DNA of 64,000 nucleotides from CAYOSF01 sp964406605. GTDB taxonomy: Bacteria; Chloroflexota; Dehalococcoidia; DSTF01; RBG-16-68-14. Positions 52,417 to 60,629 of this stretch are shown piece after piece (position 1 is the stretch's first letter; each line of letters begins with the position of its first letter). Below the pieces are notes generated by a model, which was not told the origin of the DNA, did no database searches, and was given only the letters and a program-made list of their open reading frames with translations. Location of the stretch: contig CAYOSF010000014.1 of assembly GCA_964406605.1 (NCBI GenBank), positions 1 through 64,000 on the forward strand, read 5' to 3'. Made by a program: the position numbers and the translations under genes.

Positions 52417-52445
52417 CTCTAGCACAGTGCGATGCCAGTCGTCAA
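52416..52445 (-). promoter_or_regulatory. Promoter of nadA
   Basis: On the minus strand TTGACG (complement of 52440-52445), an 18-nt spacer and TAGAGT (complement of 52416-52421) match sigma-70-type -35 and -10 boxes. The overlapping palindrome downstream strengthens the assignment. Confidence 0.6.
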
Positions 52446-52728
52446 CCAGTCCCAGAGTGCGACATTATGTCACCCTGAGCGAAGCAAAGGGTCTCGCTCT
52501 CCTGAAAGAGCGTCAGACTCCTCTCGCCGCAGGGGGCGGGACAGCGTGCCTCGGAATGGCACCGGGTGGAGCGGTGGAGCGCGTGCGCGCCTCCAACGGA
52601 GGCTCCCGCCTGGCCGACCTGATGGTCATTCGCGAAATAGGTCGACCTCAAGACCGTCGCCCAAGACATGGGCTATTCTGTCCATGACCATAAGGTCGAT
52701 CCCCACGAACGTTCGGATGGGGAACCAG
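52446..52728. other. Intergenic with a dispersed repeat and a possible gene remnant
   Basis: A GTCACCCTGAGCGAAGCAA-like element at about 52468-52492 matches a repeat widely scattered in unrelated genomes. On the minus strand the frame ending at 52626 encodes DRIAHVLGDGLEVDLFRE, which resembles the C-terminal helix of XRE-type antitoxins; no upstream part is preserved. No intact gene is seen. Confidence 0.5.
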
Positions 52729-53211
52729 TCAGCGCAGATCTTCGCGCCACCAGCCGGTCTGTCCCGGCATCTCCTCCACACCGACCGTGATGGACCCGAC
52801 GTTGCCCGCGCCTCGCTCCGCAAGCGCGTCCCGCAGCCGCCCTCCGATCCACTCTGCCAGCCGCTCCGCTGTGGTGTTGTCGATGGGCAGCGCTACCACG
52901 TCCGACTTCGGGAGCACCCAGCCGCGCTCCCCGAAGCGTACCTTCCAGTTGCTATCTCCCTCGTCGATCTCCAGCAGCCTGCTGTCGCGCTGGAGGAGGA
53001 ACTTGTGATCCAGCTCCCGGCAGATGTCGCGTGTCATCGACTTCAGCGCGGAGAAATCGATCACCCAGCCGTCCTCCGTCAGCTCGCCCTCCACCTCGAC
53101 GGAGACCTCATAGTTGTGGCCGTGCAGCGGCTCGCAGCGGCCCTCGTACGTCGCGAAGTGGCCCGCGGCGAAGCGCAGCGTGTTCCCTTCTACGATGACC
53201 TTATGCGCCAT
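52729..53211 (-). CDS. 6-pyruvoyl-tetrahydropterin synthase / QueD family protein
   Basis: A 160-residue protein with the zinc-site histidines in RFAAGHFAT and EPLHGHNYEV, the catalytic Cys in EGRCEP, and C-terminal GVEEMPGQTGWW with the substrate-binding Glu. The family makes 6-pyruvoyl- or 6-carboxy-tetrahydropterin from dihydroneopterin triphosphate, for tetrahydropterin or queuosine synthesis. No que genes are nearby, so the branch is open; possibly linked to pterin or cofactor needs. The ATG at 53211 follows GAGGAAG. Confidence 0.92.
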   Translation of the reverse strand: MAHKVIVEGNTLRFAAGHFATYEGRCEPLHGHNYEVSVEVEGELTEDGWVIDFSALKSMTRDICRELDHKFLLQRDSRLLEIDEGDSNWKVRFGERGWVLPKSDVVALPIDNTTAERLAEWIGGRLRDALAERGAGNVGSITVGVEEMPGQTGWWREDLR

Positions 53212-53249
53212 GACTTCCTCCAGACGGACCCACCGTTCCGATTCAATGG

Positions 53250-54515
53250 CTACAGAGTGGGCACCGGCGCCTCCGGGCGTTGGCGAGTCGGAGCACGCTC
53301 GCTCAGCCGCCATATGGCGATCGGCAGTGACGCGGCTACCAGAACGAAGCACGCGAGCATCAAGAAGACAGACCCGGTGCCCCACCGGTCCGCGAAGAAA
53401 CCGGCGAGCGTTCCCGCCACCGAGCCGATGCCGAAGGCGGCAAAGAACGAAACACCGTAGTTGCGGCCGATCGCGGCCCGCGGCGAGTAGTCCGCGATGA
53501 GGCCGGTGTAGATCGGCTGACCGCTGAAGTTGGCGAAGACGAAGAACCAGGCGAAGAGCACCAACGGCAGGCCGCTCGTGAGCCCCACCAAGAGCAGGCA
53601 CGGCGCCATGCTGAACGTCAGCGGCACGGCCAGCCGTTCCAGCCGGTATCGCTCCGAGAGCATGCCGCCGAAGAGCTGTCCCATCGCTCCCCCCAGCAGT
53701 GCAACCGTCGTCAGCGCACCGGCCCATGTCGTAGCAGACGCGCCGAACCAGGAGACGTGAACGTTGTCCTCTATGTGGGTGGGCAGGAACGTGATGCTGC
53801 CTCGATAGACGAAACCGTTGAGGATGAAGACGCCGTAGACGAGAAGCAGCGGCACGAGCGCGCGCAGCCCGCCCGCAGCCGGTTCGGCGGCAAGTCCCGG
53901 CTGCGCGTCGCCCTCATCATCGACTGCAACGGCCACAGGAGCCGTTTCCGGTGTGGACGCTGCGGGCCACTCGAGACGCACCAGGCGCAGCGAGACGGCC
54001 ATCGCCGCGGTGAGGACGGCGAGGAGCACGTACGCCCATCGCCAATCCGCGGCTTCGGCCACGCCGACCGCAACAACCGGAGTGGCCGCGACGCCCAGGT
54101 TGCCGAGCACGCCGTGCCAGCCCAGGGCGAGCCCTCGCTGCTCCGGCGCCCGCGCGATGAAGGAGATGCCCGCAGGGTGGTAGAGGCCGATGCTCAGGCC
54201 CAGCAAGGCCAGGAACAGGCCGAGCACGACGGGGTTCGGCGACGTGGCCACCAGCAGCGAGGCGCCCGCCGCCATCGCGAAGGCGATCGTGAGCACGCGC
54301 TGGCTCCCCAGCCTATCGACGAGCACGCCGGACGGCAGGGCGGTAAGTCCGAACGTGAAGGCGAAACCGTTGGCGATGATCCCCAGGGCGAAGAGGGTCA
54401 CGCCGAACTCGTCCCCGATGCGGGTGAGGAGGGCGGCGTACGTCAGCTCAGTCGCGTGGATGAGCGCATGCGCGGTCGAGATGTACGCCACCATGCCCGC
54501 CTGTCGGGGTCTCAA
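53250..54515 (-). CDS. MFS transporter
   Basis: A 421-residue membrane protein with twelve predicted helices in two halves of six, joined by a loop near residue 190-215 rich in Ala/Asp/Glu. Motifs: LPSGVLVDRLGSQRVLT after helix 2 and GGMLSERYRLERLAVP in the second half (both A-motif like). It begins at TTG 54515 with GGAGGTG 8 nt upstream; ATG at 54494 lacks a good site. Substrate unknown. Confidence 0.9.
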   Translation of the reverse strand: MRPRQAGMVAYISTAHALIHATELTYAALLTRIGDEFGVTLFALGIIANGFAFTFGLTALPSGVLVDRLGSQRVLTIAFAMAAGASLLVATSPNPVVLGLFLALLGLSIGLYHPAGISFIARAPEQRGLALGWHGVLGNLGVAATPVVAVGVAEAADWRWAYVLLAVLTAAMAVSLRLVRLEWPAASTPETAPVAVAVDDEGDAQPGLAAEPAAGGLRALVPLLLVYGVFILNGFVYRGSITFLPTHIEDNVHVSWFGASATTWAGALTTVALLGGAMGQLFGGMLSERYRLERLAVPLTFSMAPCLLLVGLTSGLPLVLFAWFFVFANFSGQPIYTGLIADYSPRAAIGRNYGVSFFAAFGIGSVAGTLAGFFADRWGTGSVFLMLACFVLVAASLPIAIWRLSERAPTRQRPEAPVPTL

Positions 54516-54740
54516 GACGAACGCACCTCCGAAGTCATCATGGGATACAGATTGACTATTGCGTGCGGCGTGGCGGGTGTCAAATGGAGCGGCGGCTCCG
54601 CTTGTCCGCCCTTTCCAGCCCCTGATAGAATGGAGCCCCTAGAGCGGTCGGGCTGAGCCCCACCGAAGCAGCCCTGGAGCGCGCATCCCCGTGATCCCTT
54701 CCCGTACAAACGCCCGCCGGCCCTGCCACGAGGGCAAGCC

Positions 54741-55856
54741 GTGAGCGGTGCCTTCATGGGCCGGGCGCTGGAGCTGGCCGGCGAAGTCCAGGGCCGGACC
54801 AGCCCGAACCCCGCCGTGGGCGCGGTCGTCGTCAAGGACGGGCGCGTCGTCGGGGAAGGCGCCACCGAACCGCCCGGCGGCCGTCACGCCGAGATCGTCG
54901 CGCTGGACGCCGCCGGCGACGCGGCGCGGGGCGCGACGCTGTACGTCACGTTGGAGCCGTGCTGCCATCAAGGCCGGACGCCACCCTGCACGGACGCCAT
55001 TCTGCGCGCGGAGGTCGCCGAGGTACGCTTCTCGCACGTGGATCCGGATGCGAACGTGGCCGGAAAGGGCCAAGCACAACTCGAAGCAGCAGGCGTCCGC
55101 GTCGTCGCCGGAGAGGGCGAGACGGAGGCGCGTCGCGTCAATGAGGCGTACCTGAAGCACCGCCAGAGCGGCCTGCCCTTCGTCATGGCCAAGTTCGCCT
55201 GCAGCCTGGACGGCAAGATCGCGGCCACCAGCGGCGACTCCCGGTGGGTGAGCGGGCCTGACACGCTCGCCTGGTCCCATCGCCTCCGCACGCGCATCGA
55301 CGCCATCGCCGTGGGCGTGAGCACCATCCTGGTGGACGACCCGCAGCTCACCGCCCGGATCGAGGACTCCGACGGGGGAAGCCGGCTCGCCGAGCGACAG
55401 CCGCTCCGGGTCATCCTCGATTCGCGCGGCCGGACGCCGCGCGAGGCGAAGGCTCTGGCCTGCGGGGCGCCCACCCTCGTCGCCACCACCGGGGCATCAT
55501 CCGAAGCCTGGCGCCGCGGAATCGAGGAGACGGGCGGTAAGGTCGCCGTACTCCCGGCCGATGAATCGGACCGGGTCGACCTGCCTGCCCTGCTGGGGTT
55601 GCTCGGCAGGTCGGACGTGCTGACGCTGCTGGTCGAGGGCGGCGGCGTCCTGCTCGGCTCGTTCTTCGACCAGAGGCTGGTCGACAAGGTACACGCCGTG
55701 GTCGCGCCGATGATCATCGGCGGAGGAACGGCCCCGACCGCCGTCGCCGGGCAAGGAGCGACCCGCATGGCCGATGCACTGCGGCTGAAAGACGTGGCGG
55801 TCGAACAGCTAGGAGAGGACGTATTGGTGACCGGATACCCGGCGGATAGGGCGTAG
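54741..55856 (+). CDS. ribD: Riboflavin biosynthesis bifunctional deaminase/reductase
   Basis: A 371-residue bifunctional enzyme. Residues 1-145 are the zinc deaminase: PNPAVGAVVV, GRHAEIVAL (His, Glu), and LEPCCHQGRTPPC (two zinc Cys). From residue 150 it is the NADPH-dependent reductase: FVMAKFACSLDGKIA, GDSRWVSG and LLVEGGGVLLGSFF. It performs two consecutive steps from GTP cyclohydrolase product to ribityl-aminouracil phosphate. GTG start at 54741. No FMN riboswitch is visible upstream. First gene of the rib operon. Confidence 0.95.
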   Translation: MSGAFMGRALELAGEVQGRTSPNPAVGAVVVKDGRVVGEGATEPPGGRHAEIVALDAAGDAARGATLYVTLEPCCHQGRTPPCTDAILRAEVAEVRFSHVDPDANVAGKGQAQLEAAGVRVVAGEGETEARRVNEAYLKHRQSGLPFVMAKFACSLDGKIAATSGDSRWVSGPDTLAWSHRLRTRIDAIAVGVSTILVDDPQLTARIEDSDGGSRLAERQPLRVILDSRGRTPREAKALACGAPTLVATTGASSEAWRRGIEETGGKVAVLPADESDRVDLPALLGLLGRSDVLTLLVEGGGVLLGSFFDQRLVDKVHAVVAPMIIGGGTAPTAVAGQGATRMADALRLKDVAVEQLGEDVLVTGYPADRA

Positions 55857-55875
55857 GCCCGGAAAGGAGACGGAG

Positions 55876-56736
55876 GTGCCATTCTTCTTCAGCGTGGTTC
55901 CGGAGTACAAGAGGTTGGTTCACTTTCGATTTGGGAAGCTCGTTGGAAAGGGCGAGAAGGGACCCGGCTTCATCTTCCCCTTGTGGCCCATCATCGACCA
56001 GGTAGTCAGTGTCGACCTGCGTGAGGACGTACTGGACGTGGAGCCGCAGACCTGCATCACCCAGGACAACGCGCCGGTGTCGGTCGACATGCTGGTCTAC
56101 CTCAGGGTCGTCCAGCCTGTTGAGTCTGTGGTGAAGGTAGAGAACTTCATGTGGGCCGCCCGCGGGATGGCCATCACCACCCTGCGCGCCGTGGTCGGCG
56201 ACATCATCCTGGACGACGTGCTGGCCAAGCGGGACCAGATCAACGCCACGATGCAGGTCAAGCTGGACGAAGTGACCGACCGCTGGGGCGTCAAGGTCAT
56301 GGCCGTCGAGATCAAGGAGATTACGCCGCCCCGCGACATCCAGGACGCGATGAGCCGACAGATGTCCGCCGAGCGCAACCGGCGCGCGGCCGTCCTGGAT
56401 GCGGAAGGGCAGCGCGAGGCCGCGATCAAGGTGGCCGAGGGGAACAAGCAAGCCGCGATCCTCAATGCGGAGGGCGAGAAGCAGTCGGCCATACTCCATG
56501 CTGAAGGAAGACGGCAGGCCGCCATGCTGGAGGCGGAGGGGTACGCCGCCGCGCTCACCAAGATACATGAGGTGGCCCGGGGCGTGGACCCGAACACCAT
56601 GGGGCTTCAATACTTGGAGATGATGAAGGGGCTCGCCTCGAGCGAGGCCAGCAAGTGGATCGTGCCCACGGAGTTGACGCAGTTCATCTCCGCCTTTGCC
56701 CAGAACACCGGGAAGTCCGGGGACGGGCAGCAGTAG
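55876..56736 (+). CDS. SPFH-domain (stomatin/slipin-like) protein within the rib operon
   Basis: A 286-residue protein. Residues 10-160 are an SPFH domain (RFGKLVGKGEKGPGFIFPLW, then PVSVDMLVYLRVVQP). Residues 170-235 are a coiled coil with AEG at roughly 11-residue steps (DAEGQREAAIKVAEG, NAEGEKQSAILHAEG). Unlike typical stomatins, the N-terminus (MPFFFSVVPEYKRLVHF) lacks a long hydrophobic anchor. GTG start at 55876 with AAGGAG upstream. It lies between ribD and ribE (20 and 16 nt gaps), which is not a usual rib arrangement. Probably a membrane-domain scaffold; link to flavin synthesis unknown. Confidence 0.85.
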   Translation: MPFFFSVVPEYKRLVHFRFGKLVGKGEKGPGFIFPLWPIIDQVVSVDLREDVLDVEPQTCITQDNAPVSVDMLVYLRVVQPVESVVKVENFMWAARGMAITTLRAVVGDIILDDVLAKRDQINATMQVKLDEVTDRWGVKVMAVEIKEITPPRDIQDAMSRQMSAERNRRAAVLDAEGQREAAIKVAEGNKQAAILNAEGEKQSAILHAEGRRQAAMLEAEGYAAALTKIHEVARGVDPNTMGLQYLEMMKGLASSEASKWIVPTELTQFISAFAQNTGKSGDGQQ

Positions 56737-56751
56737 AGAGGACAACGACGC

Positions 56752-57342
56752 GTGTTTACCGGCATCATCGAGGAGATAGGAACCATCCGGGAGGCGCAGA
56801 CCGGCAGGCTGGTCATCAACGCCGAAAAGGTGCTCGAGAGCGCGAAGCTGGGCGACAGCATCGCCGTCAATGGCGTGGACCTCACCTGCGCCGAGCGAGA
56901 TGACACCAGCTTCCTCGTCAACGTCATGCCGGAGACGTACCGCCGCACCAACCTGAGCGACCTGAAGCCGGGCGATCTCGTGAACCTGGAGCGCGCTCTG
57001 ACGCTGGCCGACCCGTTGGGCGGGCACCTGGTCCGCGGCGTGGTGGAGGCTACCGGCACCCTGGAATCGCTCACGCCGGAGGCGGACGCCATCATCGCGA
57101 CGTACCAGGCTCCCCCGGAGATCCTCCGCTACGCGGTTGTGAAAGGCCCCATCACGGTCGACGGAACGAGCCTCACCGTCATCGACAAAACGGAGGACAC
57201 ATTCGCCGTTTCCCTGGTGGAGTACACCCAGGAGCACACCAATCTCACTCGCCGGAGTCCGGGAGATCGGGTAAACTTGGAGACGGATATCATCGCGCGC
57301 TACGTCGAGCAGCTCCTGCAAGAGCGGCCGTGGGTGAAGTGA
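56752..57342 (+). CDS. ribE: Riboflavin synthase alpha chain (lumazine-protein-like fold)
   Basis: A 196-residue protein with two lumazine-binding repeats (MFTGIIEEIGTI start; second half begins near YAVVKGPITVDGTSLTV). It dismutates dimethyl-ribityl-lumazine to riboflavin. Two conserved positions differ from typical riboflavin synthases: NGVDLTC stands where NG-C-C/CLTV is usual, and GGHLVRGVVEATG where GGHxxSGHVD is usual, so the Cys and the second His of the active-site region are replaced. Position in a complete rib operon still supports the function. Confidence 0.88.
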   Translation: MFTGIIEEIGTIREAQTGRLVINAEKVLESAKLGDSIAVNGVDLTCAERDDTSFLVNVMPETYRRTNLSDLKPGDLVNLERALTLADPLGGHLVRGVVEATGTLESLTPEADAIIATYQAPPEILRYAVVKGPITVDGTSLTVIDKTEDTFAVSLVEYTQEHTNLTRRSPGDRVNLETDIIARYVEQLLQERPWVK

Positions 57343-57381
57343 CGGCGACGGGATCCACGGGCCCATAAGCCGTCTAGGACA

Positions 57382-58632
57382 ATGACCATGACGAAACACC
57401 AGGGTTCGCAATCCAAGGGCCTGGCCACCATCGAGGAGGCCATCGAGGAATACCGCGAGGGACGCTTCGTCGTCATCATCGACAACGAAGAGCGTGAGAA
57501 CGAAGGTGACCTAACGCTCCCCGCGCAGTTCGTAACGCCCGAGGCGATCAACTTCATGTCCAAGTATGGCCGCGGCCTCATCTGCGTGCCCATGACGAGG
57601 GAACGCGTCGAGCAGCTTGGCATCCCAATGATGGTCAGCCGGAACGACTCCCACTTCGGCACTCCCTTCACCGTGTCCGTCGAGGCGCGATCGGGTGTAA
57701 GTACCGGCATCTCGGCGGCGGACCGCTCGCGCACGGTGCAGGTGCTGATCGATCCCAAGAGCCGGCCGGAAGATCTGGTCATGCCCGGCCACATGTTCCC
57801 GTTGCGCGCCCGCGAAGGCGGCGTCCTGGTACGGGCGGGCCAAACGGAGGCGGTCATCGACATGTGCAAGCTAGCCGGGCTGTACCCCGCCGGCGTCGTG
57901 TGCGAGATCATGAAGCGGGACGGCACCATGGCGCGCCTGCCGGACCTGCGGCGCTTCGTTACCCGACACGGGCTAAAGATCATCAGCGTCGACCAGCTCA
58001 TCGCCTACCGCAAGCAGAATGAAAAGCTGGTGCGGAGGGTGACGGAGACCGTACTGCCCACCGAGTATGGCGAATGGCGGGCCATCGCCTACAGAAGCTC
58101 CATCGATGCCGACGAGCACGTCGCGCTGGTCATGGGTGACGTCTCCACGCCGGAGCCGGTGCTCGTGCGCGTGCACAGCCAGTGCCTGACCAGCGATGTG
58201 TTCGGCAGCCAACGGTGCGACTGCGGCGAGCAGCTCCGCTCCTCGATGCGCATGATTGAGCGGGAAGGTCGGGGCGTGGTGGTATACATGCGTCAGGAAG
58301 GCCGGGGCATCGGCCTGCACAACAAGCTGAAGGCGTACGCTCTCCAGGATGAAGGCCTGGACACGGTGGAGGCGAACGTGGCCCTCGGCTTCCCTGCCGA
58401 CCGGCGTGACTATGGTATCGGCATGCAGATCCTGGTCGACCTGGGGCTGCGCGACGTCCGGATCCTGACCAACAACCCGGCAAAGCGAGCCGGACTGGAA
58501 GGCTACGGTCTGCGGCTGGTGGAGCGAGTTCCCATCATCACCAAGCCAAACGCGCACAACGTTCGCTACCTAGAGACAAAGCGCAAGAAGCTGGGCCACG
58601 AGCTGGATCCTCCCGTGGAAGGAAGCCTGTAG
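57382..58632 (+). CDS. ribBA: Bifunctional 3,4-dihydroxy-2-butanone-4-phosphate synthase / GTP cyclohydrolase II
   Basis: A 416-residue fusion. Residues 15-215 are the butanone-phosphate synthase (VIIDNEERENEGDL, FGTPFTVSVEAR, TGISAADRSRT). Its usual GHTEA reads RAGQTEAVIDM, so a metal-ligand His is Gln. From 220 on it is GTP cyclohydrolase II: zinc cysteines in SQCLTSDVFGSQRCDCGEQL, then RQEGRGIGLHNKL and RILTNNPAKRAGL. It feeds both branches of riboflavin synthesis. It lies 39 nt after ribE and 9 nt before ribH. Confidence 0.95.
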   Translation: MTMTKHQGSQSKGLATIEEAIEEYREGRFVVIIDNEERENEGDLTLPAQFVTPEAINFMSKYGRGLICVPMTRERVEQLGIPMMVSRNDSHFGTPFTVSVEARSGVSTGISAADRSRTVQVLIDPKSRPEDLVMPGHMFPLRAREGGVLVRAGQTEAVIDMCKLAGLYPAGVVCEIMKRDGTMARLPDLRRFVTRHGLKIISVDQLIAYRKQNEKLVRRVTETVLPTEYGEWRAIAYRSSIDADEHVALVMGDVSTPEPVLVRVHSQCLTSDVFGSQRCDCGEQLRSSMRMIEREGRGVVVYMRQEGRGIGLHNKLKAYALQDEGLDTVEANVALGFPADRRDYGIGMQILVDLGLRDVRILTNNPAKRAGLEGYGLRLVERVPIITKPNAHNVRYLETKRKKLGHELDPPVEGSL

Positions 58633-58641
58633 ATCGCGGCA

Positions 58642-59115
58642 ATGGGCACGACCTTCCAAGGTGAGCTGAAGGGAGACGGTCTGCGACTGGCGCTCGTCGT
58701 CTCACGCTTCAACGAGGTGGTGACCTCGCGGCTTCTCGCCGGGGCGCGCAGCGCCCTGGAGCGGCACGGCGTGCGAGAGGAGGACGTGGACGTCGCGTGG
58801 GTGCCCGGCTCCTTCGAGCTGCCGATGGCCGCTCATCGCCTCGCAGAGAGCCACCGCTATGACGCCCTGGTCTGCCTGGGCACCGTCATTCGCGGCGAGA
58901 CGCCTCATTTCGAGTTCATCGCGGCGGAGGCGGCCCGCGGCATCGGGCAGGCTGCGCGAGACACGGGCGTGCCCATCACCTTCGGGGTGCTCACCCCGAA
59001 CACGCTGGAGCAGGCATTGGAGCGGGCCGGCGGCAAGGTGGGCAACAAGGGGTACGACGCCGCGGTGAATGCCATCGAGATGGCAAACCTCGTACGCCAG
59101 CTCAGGCCGGACTAG
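58642..59115 (+). CDS. ribH: 6,7-dimethyl-8-ribityllumazine synthase
   Basis: A 157-residue protein with VVSRFNEVVTSRLLAGA, WVPGSFELPMAA, LGTVIRGETPHFEF (catalytic His region) and VLTPNTLEQALERAGG-type phosphate loop. It makes the lumazine used by riboflavin synthase and forms capsids or pentamers. It completes the rib operon. Confidence 0.96.
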   Translation: MGTTFQGELKGDGLRLALVVSRFNEVVTSRLLAGARSALERHGVREEDVDVAWVPGSFELPMAAHRLAESHRYDALVCLGTVIRGETPHFEFIAAEAARGIGQAARDTGVPITFGVLTPNTLEQALERAGGKVGNKGYDAAVNAIEMANLVRQLRPD

Positions 59116-59131
59116 CGCACCTCTAGTGCGC
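59115..59131 (+). terminator. Short hairpin after ribH
   Basis: GCGCAC-CTCTA-GTGCGC begins at the last base of the ribH stop codon. The stem is perfect but there is no U-tract, so it may slow decay or assist termination rather than end transcription alone. Confidence 0.35.
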
Positions 59132-59227
59132 CCCACGGCCTTTCCATGAAAGCGCCGACAGTGGTACGCTGGGCATCTAGCCCTCATCCGGAATCGCGGG
59201 GTGCGTATCGGACAGGAGGCCGCCGAC

Positions 59228-59647
59228 ATGACTCGTACCGTTGATCGCCCTCAGACGACTGACGACGACCACGAAGAACTGTGGGAGCACGTGGATGGCG
59301 AGAGCCCGGACAGGGCGACCCGCCAGGCGCTGAACCTGGCCCATCGCGCCACTGAGAAATTCCCAGATCTGGTCCGTCGCTACAGCACGTTTGCCGGACG
59401 AGCCGCGGTCGTGTCCGGCGCTCTGATGGCGCTCGCCGGCGTGGCCGTCGCCCGCCGTGCCCGGCGCGGGCAGCAGCCCGAGGAGATCTTGGAGCAGATC
59501 ACGCCGGAGGAGATCGAGCAGGCTGCGAACGTGACCAGCAGGCACAACCGGTGGTGGCGTATGATCGTGCGCATCGCGCGTCGGCGGCGCGACTCAGAAG
59601 ACGAATCCAGCGGGCCCTCAGACGACGAGCAGTCCAGCTCGCCCTGA
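59228..59647 (+). CDS. Small membrane protein, unknown function
   Basis: A 139-residue protein with an acidic N-terminus, one transmembrane helix (AAVVSGALMALAGVAVARRA, about residues 55-74), and a basic then acidic C-terminus ending SDDEQSSSP. AGGAGG lies 8 nt before the ATG at 59228. No family recognised. The small membrane-protein gene downstream starts 12 nt after its stop. Confidence 0.65.
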   Translation: MTRTVDRPQTTDDDHEELWEHVDGESPDRATRQALNLAHRATEKFPDLVRRYSTFAGRAAVVSGALMALAGVAVARRARRGQQPEEILEQITPEEIEQAANVTSRHNRWWRMIVRIARRRRDSEDESSGPSDDEQSSSP

Positions 59648-59658
59648 CGAGACGACGC

Positions 59659-60078
59659 TTGGCATCCGAACGCGGGGCGAGCCGTTCCCAGCCAGAACCC
59701 CGGCTGCTCTCCCTCGCCGTCCGCTTGGGGATCAACGCCGCAGCGCTGTGGCTGGCGGCTCAGTGGGTGCGCGGTTTCGAGATCGACGGGTGGCAGTCGC
59801 TGGTGGCGACAGCCGCCATATTCGCGGTCGTCAACACCTTCGTCAAGCCGGTAGCCCAACTGCTTGGCCTACCGATCACCTGCCTCACACTGGGCCTTTT
59901 CATTCTGGTGGTCAACGCCGCCATGCTGGCCCTGGCCGTGTGGATAGCCGGGCAATTCAATCTGGATGTGAAGATCGACGGGTTCCTGGCGGCGCTACTC
60001 GCAGCGCTGCTGGTGAGCGTCGCCAGCGGGGTGCTGAACCTTCTCGTAGGGCGGCCGGTGCGGCGCGCCCTCAGGTGA
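59659..60078 (+). CDS. Phage holin family 4 / YvlD-type membrane protein
   Basis: A protein of about 139 residues with four helices: LGINAAALWLAAQWVRGF, SLVATAAIFAVVNTFVKP, GLFILVVNAAMLALAVWIAG and ALLAALLVSVASGVLNLL. The NTFVKPVAQLLGLPITCLTLGL loop is the family hallmark. Function is poorly known; it is probably not a phage holin here. The start is uncertain: TTG at 59659 is used, and a GTG at 59551 would extend it into the previous gene. Its last 8 bases overlap the convergent gene at 60071. Confidence 0.8.
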   Translation: MASERGASRSQPEPRLLSLAVRLGINAAALWLAAQWVRGFEIDGWQSLVATAAIFAVVNTFVKPVAQLLGLPITCLTLGLFILVVNAAMLALAVWIAGQFNLDVKIDGFLAALLAALLVSVASGVLNLLVGRPVRRALR

Positions 60079-60322
60079 CCTTGTACACCACGTCGCCGTC
60101 GCGACAACGGTCCGGCACCTTGATGCCGATGGCGTCGCCTGCCTTCGCCTCCTGCACCTGCTCGTGCTCGATCTGCATTGAATCGACGGGCTGTTCCAGG
60201 TCGGTGGTGTGGCCCTTGATATGGATGGTATCCCCCACCCGGAGTGTTCCCTCCACGTCGATGCCAGCGACACCGATCCGAGCGAAGTAGTCCTTCACGA
60301 CTCCGACGCGTTCCTCAGGCAT
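60071..60322 (-). CDS. Translation-elongation-factor-like small protein
   Basis: An 83-residue protein that looks like the isolated domain 2 beta-barrel of translation GTPases: VGVVKDYFARIGVAGIDVEG, LRVGDTIHIKGHTTDLEQ and SMQIEH, then AKAGDAIGIKV. It has no GTPase domain. The family is known as EF-Tu-domain-2-like orphan proteins with unknown function. The ATG at 60322 has GGAGG upstream. Confidence 0.85.
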   Translation of the reverse strand: MPEERVGVVKDYFARIGVAGIDVEGTLRVGDTIHIKGHTTDLEQPVDSMQIEHEQVQEAKAGDAIGIKVPDRCRDGDVVYKVT

Positions 60323-60629
60323 GGTGGGCCTCCTGCTCCCTGTGGTGGAGGGATTGTAGCACCAGGGGGCCGGCGGACTCAACGCCGGCGCGGCCAGCCA
60401 CGGCGGGCCCCACATCCTATGAGCCTCCACACGACGGACAACCTCGCAGAACCGCCTGCTCGACGAAGCGAGCGGTCGGCGGCGTTGGAGCGGCGGCTGG
60501 CTGAATTCGGATTGGCGATGCCGGGCTTGGATGCAGTAGAATGGGCGCGCGCATGTGCCGGTGACAGCCGGTTGGCCGGCGCGCATTCCCATGCGGCTGA
60601 TCGTGGTTGGGAAGGGGAGAGTCCGTGCA
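60323..60629. other. Intergenic, no gene seen
   Basis: About 305 bases between divergent genes. It should hold the promoters of both. GGGGAGAG at about 60613-60620 is the ribosome binding site of the next gene. No operator recognised. Confidence 0.4.

Noticed and set aside
54516..54740. Possible FMN riboswitch ahead of ribD
   Set aside because: None of the conserved RFN blocks (such as AGGGTGAAATTCCC or ACCGGCGGT) could be found in the 225-bp upstream region.
59551..59658. Upstream GTG start for the holin-family-4 gene
   Set aside because: It would overlap the previous gene by about 100 bp, and the added residues are Arg-rich with no match to the family N-terminus.
59659..60078. Prophage lysis gene (holin)
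   Set aside because: Despite the family name, no endolysin, integrase or structural phage genes are present; YvlD-type proteins are common in non-phage contexts.
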